DNA of 64,000 bases from assembly GCA_021521415.1 (NCBI GenBank), contig JAIQDT010001110.1, positions 248,001 to 312,000 of the forward strand, in the 5' to 3' direction. The DNA is from Bidens hawaiensis (Eukaryota > Streptophyta > Magnoliopsida > Asterales > Asteraceae). The notes under the pieces are model-generated. The model was not told where the DNA came from. It saw nothing but the letters and a program-made list of their open reading frames with translations, and did no database searches. Of the stretch, positions 11,997 to 22,000 are shown one piece after another. Numbering within the stretch: position 1 is the stretch's first letter; each line of letters starts with the position of its first letter. The translations under genes were made by a program, and so were the position numbers.

Positions 11997-13341
11997 CAGT
12001 GGCGGATCTAGAACTAAATTCCAGGGGTATCCTAAAATTTTTTGTTTTCATCATACATTCATGTAAAAAAAAAAGACGATAACAAATAAAGTTAATACAC
12101 CTACCTAATAGATGATCTCTCCTCTTCGGCATTTAATAGCTTGAAATCGGGTCATTACATCGTCTTCCGTTACTTTATTAAATGTTTCTCTTTCGACCTC
12201 ACAAATTAGAGCATTGTTCAAATAATCGTCACCCATTCGATTGCGTAAATCCGTCTTGATAAGCTTCACTTTAGAAAAACATCTTCAACGGTTGCGGTTG
12301 CAACCGGTAAAACCAACGCTAGCTTCAATATCCGATATACCAAAGGAAAAGAAAGATGTTTTCCGGTTTCCACCATTAGACGAGCAAGATTACTTATTCC
12401 ATCCAGTTTTGCAAATCTTTCATCTTCTTTTACAGAGTGATAGAAGACATTAAGCTCACCCAAAAGACACCCTCTTTCTTTTGTAGTAAAATCTTTCTCA
12501 TACATATCAGAAAATGCAATTATCTTAGACGTGTCAAACTTAGAAAACCGGTCACAAGGATTTAAACCCGACATGTTTTCTAGCAAAGTAGTTGTTACCT
12601 CATTGAATCGATTTCCAAATTCTTGGATTTGCATATGCAAAACCGTATTAAAAATGTCAACTTCAAAATGATGTCGATTAGTAATGACATTCTTTTGGTT
12701 TCTAGCCTTACCATACGTTTCCGTCATATCTAACATCTTGATGTTGTTTTTTACACAAAAAGATGTTACTTTTTCCAACATTGAAGCAAACCCGTTTTGC
12801 CTTAAATCATTCAATGCTCGTTTTGTTCCATTTATCAACTTAGCCGCTTCTAATAAATCTTGACTTTTTTTAAGATGTTTTGAAAGTACATTTGTGTGGC
12901 CTAAAACATCTTCCATCAAGTGCGCATAAAAAACAAAGTCGAGTTTTTTGAAATATGATAAAATACCTTTTGCATGGGTTCGTTGTTCAGTGGCATCTCC
13001 TTCTTTTTGAAGAAGGGGCCGGCGGTGGTGGCTGGTAATTGTTTGGTCTGGTCGTCTGGATATGGTGGGAGGCTGGGAGCAGATCGCAGATGGTAATTGT
13101 TTTATAACTTTATTATAATATTTTTTTTGGTTTTATTTTATTTAAGTTGTGTGGGCTTTTATCTAATGTGTGGGCTTTTAATTAATGTGTGGGCTTATCA
13201 AAATCTTTGAGGGGTAACCCAGTTTTCGTTTAGGGGTAACCCGATATATTAAACGACGAAAATAAAAAAAATTTTACACTACGGAATGGAAGTTGAGGGG
13301 TAACCCGGGTTACCCCTGCCCAAACCTTATGTCCGCCACTG
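11997..13341 (-). mobile_element. hAT element with CAGTGGCGGA terminal repeats, internally deleted
   Basis: The termini CAGTGGCGGA and TCCGCCACTG are exact 10-bp inverted repeats. The flanks ATTGTTGC and ATTGTCGA agree in 6 of 8 positions, as expected of an ageing 8-bp target duplication. The minus strand carries the C-terminal half of a hAT transposase. GGGGTAACCC-like motifs lie inside the ends. The N-terminal half of the transposase is deleted, so the copy is not autonomous. Confidence 0.85.
12115..13012 (-). pseudogene. hAT transposase C-terminal half (TTF-finger/DUF4371-type family)
   Basis: A 217-residue frame (12919-12266) holds the family's MMEDVLGHTNVLSKHL and ends in the hAT dimerisation block (YRILKLALVLPVATATVEDVF). 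A shift at about 12268 moves the C-terminal tail (KTDLRNRMGDDYLNNAL) to another frame, which then runs to about 12115. Upstream the sequence matches the family back to about 13012 and then stops, so the zinc finger and the first catalytic acidic residues are absent. It is a broken transposase. Confidence 0.85.
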
Positions 13342-13757
13342 ATTGTCGATGCCTGACCACCACCCTACCATCGCCATCACTACCAATGCTACTACCGCCA
13401 CCCCCACCACCACAACCATCCGACTAATCGCCACCGCCACCATTTTCGTCGCCGGAGCTACCAACACCACCGTCGCCATTTCAGTTTTTTTTTTTGTGTG
13501 TAAAAAAATATATTTTGGGATAGGAATATTTTTATTATTTCTATTTTATTCCTACAATTTTTTTTGGATACCAAACAAAATAAGGTAATTATTCATTTCA
13601 TTCCCATAGGTTAACCAAACATGAGAATGGAATGGTAATGATCCATTTCATTCCCGTGTTCATTCTAGTCATTCTCTCATTCAATTCCTTCATTCCATTC
13701 ATTCCCTCATTCAATTCCTTCTTCATTCTATTACTTCCAACCAAACATACCCTAAGC

Positions 13758-14342
13758 GATAAAATCATTTACACAGACCGTATATCTTTTATCATAAATC
13801 CTTCACAGAAAGAGTATTTAGGTTTTATCTGACAAAGGTAAAGACCAAACCAAAATAGAGGGTGAGGTGGTCAGCCTCGGTTTTTTCGGGTTGGGTAGGT
13901 CTTAGGTTACGCACGAAACGAATACGCAATTTTTTATGCTAAGATGTTTTATATTTCGGTCTTTACTTGAACTAAATCATACTCAAATTCACCCTTAATT
14001 TTAAGACCGAGAACCAAACAAAATATGCTTAATTGGTCGGTCTCATGTTAGTAACCAGATTTTTCAGTCCAACACCAATTCTGCTCGGCTCGACTCAATG
14101 TGTTAAAACATATAAACAATTTCAAACAAGTAGTGAATAGTATTCCTCTTTTCGGATTAATACAATCTAAAAAATGCATAAATGAACATACGTTGACTAT
14201 GGTTTTCTATACAAACTCCAAATTATTACATCTAATAGTTCATACCAACTCCGTTTTGCTTTCAAACAACTAAAAAATTTGCTTTTATTTACTAACGCTC
14301 TGTTCCCGAGTTTAAAACATTGCTATTAGCCTATTAGTATGA
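13758..14342. other. Intergenic stretch, no gene seen
   Basis: AT-rich sequence between the GGAATGA element and the copia remnant. Nothing supported. Confidence 0.5.
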
Positions 14343-15258
14343 TTGTATGGCTCTTTACTTTTCATTTCTAGTGAGAACTTTCTAAACACCCCTATTCTGA
14401 TTGATAATACTGCTGCTTATTTTACTGTTAAGAATCCTGTGCAACATTCTAAGACTAAGCATATTGAAATCAGACATCACTTCATCAGAGATTGTAGTGA
14501 AAAAGGTTTGATTGAAATGCAAAGAGTTGATACAAGTGAATGTGATTAAAATTCTTGTTAGAATTTGAACACCATAGATGAAATAGCAAAATTAGGATAA
14601 ATTTTGGCAATTGTATAAAAATTATAATAGCATATGTGAAAAGGAAATTGGTTCTTTAAATCAAGATTAGAGTATCCAAGAATTATATTGACACTGATAT
14701 ACTAGAAAACCAAGAAGTAGCTGTTAATAGTGACACTCAAGATCTGGTTCATTGTAATTTTTGTAAAATGCACATGAAAATGATACACTTTAAATTAAGA
14801 ATAAGGGTTGACATAGAAGTAGGTGATCCAAAGGAAAGTGAAAAACAATATACAAAACAAACTTGCCAATTCCTGCCAGGATGCATATTTCAAATACCAA
14901 ATCCACAGATGATACAAATGAAGACGTTGTAAGCTTGTTAGATGGAATTTTAGGAGGCACACTTTGAAAGAGACAAATTCCACTAGAAATGAGTCCCAAA
15001 TCGAAAATGGTTAGTCACGAGATTGTTTTTGAACAACATTCATAAGTTCTTGAGGTCAAGAACATCTAAAGGAAGGAATATTGTTAATATATATTAATAT
15101 TAATGGTGTAGGAATCAACATATCTGTTGGTCGTTAAGCAGTTGTTAACCTTCTGTACTTAAGGAACAGTTAAAAGGGAATAGAATGGATCAATGATATG
15201 AGTTGAACTTCCTTTCTCTCTTTCTAGTTTTCCCTCTACGTCTAAATCGATCTTAACA
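14343..15258 (+). mobile_element. Ty1/copia 3' remnant: RNase H end, polypurine tract and one short LTR
   Basis: The plus-strand frame (14390-14549) has PILIDNTAAYFTVKNP and SKTKHIEIRHHFIRD, the end of a copia RNase H. About 520 bp downstream a purine tract (AAAGGAAGGA) precedes TGTTAATAT at 15082. A 177-bp LTR (15082-15258) has exact inverted ends TGTTAA/TTAACA. The 5' LTR and most of the polyprotein are missing. The remnant ends about 355 bp from the DHFR stop codon. Confidence 0.72.
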
Positions 15259-15613
15259 TTACATGACCCCAAAATTGAAGGACTTCATATACAAAGACAC
15301 ATCACCTCAGAATTGTGAGACCAGAGAGAGCTTGGTCCTTCAGCCACCGCTATAGAATTTCCTTTCATGTTCCAAATAACCTACAAAATGAGTAAATTTG
15401 GACGCATTTGTCAAGGAATCTGCATGAGATGATTATGACAAAATAGAATACTTTCAAGAACAATAAAATACGTTACGAAACTTACAGTGAGATTGCCAAA
15501 TAAATATATATTTCAATATAAATTTAGTAGATAAGTAACTGATCAAGGCTATCAATCTTGCTAAATAGCAATTACCTGAACTAAGTTGTTTCTTCTACAT
15601 GCCATTTGTCCCT
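15259..15613. other. Sequence just downstream of the DHFR stop codon
   Basis: On the minus strand this is the 3' flank of the DHFR gene. I looked for thymidylate synthase motifs on this strand and saw none. Confidence 0.55.
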
Positions 15614-16492
15614 TCAACCTTTCAGTGAGAATGCATCATACATGAACTCGTCCCGTTTGTCAAAAATCATCTTCGGCAAAAAACCAAAATCCTCAACTTT
15701 TAACTTATTCGAATCCAAAGAATCGCAACCACGAACATACGACACAAAACGATAACTTATATCATTCTCTGTAACCAGTAAAGACGAGCACCAAGGACGG
15801 AATACAGAACTATCAACACGGGGTATGAAAGTATCACAGTCAACACTCACATCAACTTCAGTCATGTGGATAGCTTCACAGCCTGGACCATTCATCGCCT
15901 CCCTGTACCAGAAATACATTATGAATCAAACATTTAATATTCTTAACATCTAACCGAACATATGATACCTTAATACTTGTCCGCCTCCTATAACAAACAC
16001 TTTATCTATCTCCAAAGAATACGGATAAGATGCCAACAATTTCAAAGCAGAAGGAAAGCTTCCACAAGTAATAACATTCTCAGAAGTAGCAACATTGCAG
16101 GTCACTGACCGAGTCAACACAACATTAAGGCGACTAGCAAGTGGTCTGTAACAAAGAGGGATACTATCCCATGTTTTTCGCCCCATGATAACCGCATTCC
16201 TTTTGTTCGGATCCGATGTGCTCCTTGTTATCTGTTTAAAAAACTTGAGATCGGAAGGCAGTGTCCACGCTAACTTGCCGTTTTTCCCGATTCCCGTATC
16301 GCGAGTTGCAGCAACTACAATTTGGTAAGTCTTTTGAGAAGCGGGTTTCATGTTACAATCTTCCATAATTGAGTATTTTCTGTGATTTTTAATAATATTT
16401 GGTACCGGGTACAACAGAGATCTATAAACATGGGAAGTAGTTGATAGCATAACATTAAGGCTGTGTTTGTTGACGATCCTGGATAAAATCAT
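15614..16492 (-). CDS. DHFR: Dihydrofolate reductase, without a thymidylate synthase domain (two exons)
   Basis: DHFR makes tetrahydrofolate from dihydrofolate with NADPH. Exon 1 is 16492-15969 and exon 2 15902-15614, with a 66-bp GT-AG intron joining GGGQVLR to EAMN in phase. Visible family blocks are YQIVVAAT, GIGKNGKL, LPSDLKFF with the catalytic acidic residue, MGRKTWDSIP, RPLASRLNVVLTR and VFVIGGG. The normally conserved proline in the GKLPW block is alanine (GKLAW). An ATG at 16492 gives a 42-residue Arg/Ser-rich lead before the ATG at 16366, which looks like an organelle presequence; the shorter start would make a cytosolic form. Plant DHFR is normally fused to thymidylate synthase. 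Here the frame follows the linker (FLPKMIFDKRDEF) and stops eight residues later, and no synthase exon was seen towards 13.8 kb. Confidence 0.88.
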
Positions 16493-17725
16493 AATACTCT
16501 GTATATATGAAATTAAAGACCAATGGTTGAGATAAGAGTAAATGTTGCAGTTATATAGTTTAAACAATTAACGGTTGAACCCTAACAATTCGCATGAACA
16601 GAGAGAGCCTCAATAGAACAATCCTACTATGAAACAGAAAGTATAAACCTGCTGAAAATAAAGCCAATTGAAAATAAATAGAGTTTGAAGCTGCTGCGAC
16701 TTCTGTGATTGATGGATTTCGATTTGGTCGAATGAATGGAGCGAACAGGAAGGAGATTTGGGGTTAATGGGCTCAACATTGATATTGAATACTGTAAGTG
16801 GGCCGCTGAGGGTGGGTATATGTTACTCGTTTTATACAATATTATATAAACCTTGTTTTCTTGGTAAAAAAAAACTGACTCCTCAGCTCGACCTAGCTAC
16901 CCAACCTGACTCAGACCGGTTTGTGAACCTTTGGGTGAAACTTCATTGATTTCGAAATCTAGCTGTAGCTCTGTAGATTCTATAGTGGAATAAAAACAGC
17001 CCGTAAGTTTGGCCCTGGCTTTTTGGGTATATGATATGTTTGTTGATCCGTCAGTTTTTCCTTAAATACCGGTTTAAACCATCAAACCGGTTTAAGCCCA
17101 AGTCTTTTTCGTAAACAAAACAGTGGCTCATTTTTTACTTTTAGCATGCAATTAAATGTTTTAACATAGCTAAATCGCAAGACTAGAAGATTCTAAATGA
17201 ATATTAACAAATGTAAATGAGTGAACTATTTTTCTTTTATGACATTTATGTAGTTTTGAATTATTTAATGTTTCATGATTGGATTATTCTTTTAGTTGAA
17301 GTTGTATTTTTATGTAGCAACCATTCTGAGCGACTGAGCCTAATCCGATACGATTTAAAAATCAGTTTTTAAAACGTTACTACAACGCGGTAATTTCAAC
17401 GGTATTATGTTCAATTCATGAATGATTTTTATTGACAACCACGGCACTATGTGTTCGATCTATTACCCAATGGAGGTGGCCCACTTACCTCTTCACTTTC
17501 TTTCCAACTTATTTGTCCATCAAACAAGTTCTTTCTAATATGTAATTACACAACTTACCTATTAGCATGAGGTACCTATAGAAGAGCCTAACAGATCGAC
17601 TGAGATCCACACCCGTATAAAACTCAAAAATCACTTTCATGTATTTTTGTTAGGTCTAACTTTTTAAAAGTAGATATTAAAACCTATTACTTGTGAAAAA
17701 GTCTTTATCTCACGTAAATGTATTA
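16493..17725. other. DHFR upstream region and intergenic sequence
   Basis: This is the 5' side of the DHFR gene. A TATA-like stretch reads TATATAATATTG on the minus strand near 16838-16850, too far from the ATG to be sure. Paired ACCGGTTTAAA motifs lie at about 17068-17095. No other gene seen. Confidence 0.45.
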
Positions 17726-17981
17726 CTCCCTCCGTCCCATTTTAAGTGTTCTGGTTTGATTTTTCAAGTCTTTCTTGTTTAACTTTGACCGTCAATATTT
17801 TTGTTTGTGTTATATAATACTTGATGTAAATATATATGAATGGATTGGGTTTTAAATGTATTTTACATTGATATAATTTTCATCAAGTATTATATGACAC
17901 GAACAAAAATATTTACGGTCAAAGTTGCAAAAGAAAGACTTGAAAAGTCAAAATATGACACTTATAACGGGACGGAAGGAG
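17726..17981. mobile_element. Stowaway MITE
   Basis: The ends CTCCCTCCGTCCCA and GGGACGGAAGGAG are the inverted repeats typical of Stowaway (Tc1/mariner) MITEs. TA flanks both sides (17724-17725 and 17982-17983). The 256-bp body is a long imperfect inverted repeat (AACTTTGACCGTCAA pairs with a matching run near 17919). No coding capacity. Confidence 0.93.
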
Positions 17982-17983
17982 TA

Positions 17984-19025
17984 TTTATTAACTGAATTTA
18001 TTATTAATTAGTTTTGGATACTAACACCCTAAAGTATCCTTGGAAAATGTGGGGTCTTTGTGCACTAAAGACTACATCTTTTGTATATGAGTATTCATAA
18101 CTAAGCGATGATAGATGCCACATGCTACTTAGTAAAAGGTAAAAAAACTAGCTAGTTTTATTTATAACACAAATAATCTATTTACAACATTTGGATTTAT
18201 AGGAACAGATCTTTCTACTTGAAAGATAAGAAATTTAATTAGCTGTGAAAATTTAGTTACTTGATTTATAAAGTTTTATTAATCGTATATTTTCACGAGA
18301 GAGGATCAAATAACAAGTAAGTTTTCCTTAAATATGATTAAAAAACATTTTGGTCTTAAAAACCAAACTCTGGCCTATTCTTTTTCCTCAAAATACAGCA
18401 AAAAAAAGTAACACAAAAATATGATTTAGCTATAGTTTTTTTTTTCTTTTTAACATCTTCTTTTTATGCCTGTTTGGGCCTTCCCTCATACGTACACGAA
18501 CCCAAAAAAACCCCATAGATGTTGCCGCATAATGCGGCTTACGTAAGGATCTCATCGGTCTTTGCCATGCTAGAGCCACAAATATCCCATTGATGCGCGT
18601 ACATTACACTATTCCAATTGTTAATCTGTTATACAAGAATATACTTAAATTAGCAATGCTAAATACGTTCATAATAAAAAGTATACACAAGTAACACAAA
18701 TTAAGTTAGATAAAAAAAGCAACCCTAGTAAATTATCACTAGCTTAAGTCCAACCATCAATTATATAATCTAACATCAAGTCATTGATCAAACATGGATC
18801 AAACATGGTCGATACTTGATAACATCCTTTACAAGATGACCAAATTTGCTCCATTTTTGTCATTGTGAAATAAGTGAGACTGATTAATTGAACTTTTGAG
18901 TTCAAATGTCATCAAGCTAAATATTGTTCACAAGATTGATTGATTTTAGAATTTTATTTGATCAAAGCATGCTGAATTAATTTACTGGTTTGCAGCCTTG
19001 AGTTAAATGCACAGCAAACCCCACC
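17984..19025. other. 3' flank of the bHLH gene, no gene seen
   Basis: AT-rich sequence between the Stowaway MITE and the bHLH stop codon. Nothing else supported. Confidence 0.5.
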
Positions 19026-22000
19026 TCATTCAAGTTCTTGAGAATGATCCAGTGATAAGGGATCACATCCATCTGTAACATATGACAAGCATGATTGTGG
19101 CACCAAACACAATCCTCGACTTCGAAGATCTCTCTTTGCCTCTCCGTTCTCATCCTTGATCATTTGCCCCTGTTAAAATTATTATAATTAGTGGCCGGCT
19201 CGGGCTACCTTTAGCCAATGGGGGCAGCGTACGGGGTACCCGGCGTTACTTAGTTGGTCGTTCAAAAAAAAAATTGTTATAATTATCTTTATCACAATTA
19301 GAAGTTATGATTAAATCATGTTTCCTTTTTTATTATATATGCTCGTATCGGAACGATAGGTAATACAGTTTTTTATTATTCAAACAGGGTGTTAATTTAA
19401 CCTCATTTCCAATTTTTATTAAAGGTACTGTGGTAGTATTAACTTACCACTTGTATCAAATTCAACACATTTTTTCAACATCATACTTTGAGGATAGTCT
19501 TTTGGTACAGTAACAAAGAAACAAAATGGAAGACGCTATCATATCATATTGTAGTTAACTCAGGTAATTAAAAGAAATATAAATATTGTTCTTACTAGCT
19601 CAGATGATATTCCACAAATCTTGTTTGTTGACTTCGTGTATGGCACACTCAGCGTCTACAAAATTTAACAGTGTTCAGGGTTTCATAGTCTTTTCATGTC
19701 AAATCAAGTACAACTTTGATGTAATATAATGTATTAACTGTTCCCCTGGAACATGGGAAGCTATGAAAATCAACAGACATACTGCAGTACCTTCAGGGTT
19801 ATATGGTAAAAAGTTTATATTTTAACTCTTCTACATGTTTCTTGTTTTATCTTTCTTTTAAAAACAATGAACAGTAATTTATATAATAATAAAAGTGGAA
19901 GAAACATACATTAATGTTTGAAAAAATTCCTAAAATGATCCAAATGAGGAGAGAAAAATAAAATAATCCTAACTATATCAAGATTCCCAAAACAACCCTT
20001 AAAATATATACTGAGAAGACGCATTGGAAAAATAAACGATCATATTTTTTAACCAGTCAAAATGTGACACGTGTAAAGGTACTGACACACCAGACGAGAT
20101 TTTTAAAAATCTCGTCTGGCTCGACCATATTTTTAAGTTAATTAACTTTTTAAAAAACCGTCTCTCCAGACGGTTTTTTTATGTTTCTCGTCTGGTACGT
20201 TCAAATTATTATTAATCATAACTTCATCTTCTTCATCTTCATCTTCTTCTTCATACCTACAAGATCTAATACCCACCTCCACGACCACGGCCACCACCAC
20301 GGCCACCACCGCCACCGCCATTGGGACACTCCCTAGCCATGTGACCATCCTCCCCACACTTAAAACAACCACCACCGCCTTCACCACATCCATAACCACC
20401 ACCACCGCCACCGTAACCACCATCACCTCCGCCGCCATAACGATCACCACCACCATACCCACCTCCACGTCCTCCGCCACGTCCAACTCCATTATAACCA
20501 CCACCGCCTCTGCCACCATAACGATCACCACCGCCACTGCCGCCACCACGGGTACTCCCCTGAACCGGTCTTCACTAGATTTGTTAACTTTTTTTGCATG
20601 TTGGATTAATCTAGTGTTTGACTTGGTTAATGGGTATTTGATCTTGTATGTATGAAGAAGAAGATGAAGATGAAAGAAGATGAAGCAGGATTAATAATGA
20701 TTTGAACGGACCAGCCGAGAAACATAAAAAAACCGTCTGGAGAGACTGTTTTTTAAAAAGTTAATTAACTTAAAAATATGGTCGGACCAGACGAGTTTTT
20801 TAAAAATCTCGTATGGTGTGTCAGTACCTTTACACGTATCACATTTTGACTGGTTAAAAAATATGGTCGTTTATTTTTCCAATGCGTCTTCTCAGTACAT
20901 ATTTTAAGAGTTATTTTGGGAATCTTGATACAGTTAGGATTATTTTTTTCTCTCTCTCCTCATTTGGACCATTTTGGGAATTTTCCCTTAATGTTTTATA
21001 CATTATGCATTCAATCTTGTACATTGTAATATTCATTTTTATATAACTGTCATTTCTTTACTTTTGATCCCTACACTTTTTCATTATTTAAAAATATGTC
21101 ACAAAATATATTTTTCTACTTTCAACTTTGGTGCCCTATACTTTTCATCTTTTACATTTTTTTGTTTAACGCTTACGTTTGAATTTAACGAGTTAACGCG
21201 CTGCAACGCATGTGTGTGGTTGAATGTTATGTCTATCTTCCCGTTTAACAGTCACATCGTAACGCGTAGATGTTAAGTTGACTTAGTTATTTTTTCTATA
21301 TTTTATGTTTCGGTCTAATTTTTATGTGATAACACGATGCAATGAGCGTGTGTGGTTCAACGTTTTTACGTCTACTTTTTGTTCATTTTTCTTAATGGCT
21401 AACATTAGTTACCGACTGCGGAAGAGGGGATGGCGATCGAAAGCGGTGGTGGTGGTAACTTCATGCTTTCGAGTGGAGTGGATATGTAAATACAAGGTTT
21501 TATACCCTTGCCGCAACACGAGGGTGTAAAAATACTAGTTAAGTTTTAAATATAGACGCGTATGGATAGGATGATAATACGCGTATTTTCATATGTATAT
21601 AAATTCACTAATGGAAACTTTATATATGTATATATTAGAGATGGCAATGTGAGTGAGTTGGGTTGGATTTGGGTGATAAGTTAGAATAGGTATGAGTCAG
21701 GATGTGTATCAGGTTATGATGAATTTTTAAAACTGATGGATACAAATCAGGATGGATAAAGCTAACCCATTTTAACCAAAATTAAGATTGAAATACAAAG
21801 AGTTTTAAAAACTCCTTAAAAATATATTCAAAAAAACTATTAAAAAAATAATAAGTCAAAATATAAATAAAGCAAAATGTAAAATAACTAAAATGTTTTC
21901 TCCCATCATCCTCGTTCATTAAAAAAAACCGTTTTGCACCGGTTCATGTTTGAGTTTTTCGGGATTATTTTTTCGGTTAGGTTTTGTTTTGTTTTGTTTT

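Larger units (their letters stand above)
11686..13757. mobile_element. Non-autonomous element with GGAATGA-rich ends, host of a nested hAT copy
   Basis: The left end (GGTAACGTTTGATATGTAGG) and the inverted right end (GGGTATGTTTGGTTGGAAG) are imperfect inverted repeats, followed inward on both sides by GGAATGA/TCATTCC-rich sequence. The core is low-complexity CCACCACC (CAC run about 11872-11901) and CCGCCACC sequence. The hAT element at 11997-13341 splits this core. A shorter sequence of the same character is near 60935-61050. Ends are approximate. Confidence 0.55.

Noticed and set aside
16493..16567. DHFR start at 16567
   Set aside because: That codon is TTG; the first in-frame ATG is at 16492.
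20142..20549. Val/Met-rich minus-strand frame and Thr-rich plus-strand frame in the Pack-MULE
   Set aside because: They are off-frame readings of the Gly-rich zinc-knuckle fragment.
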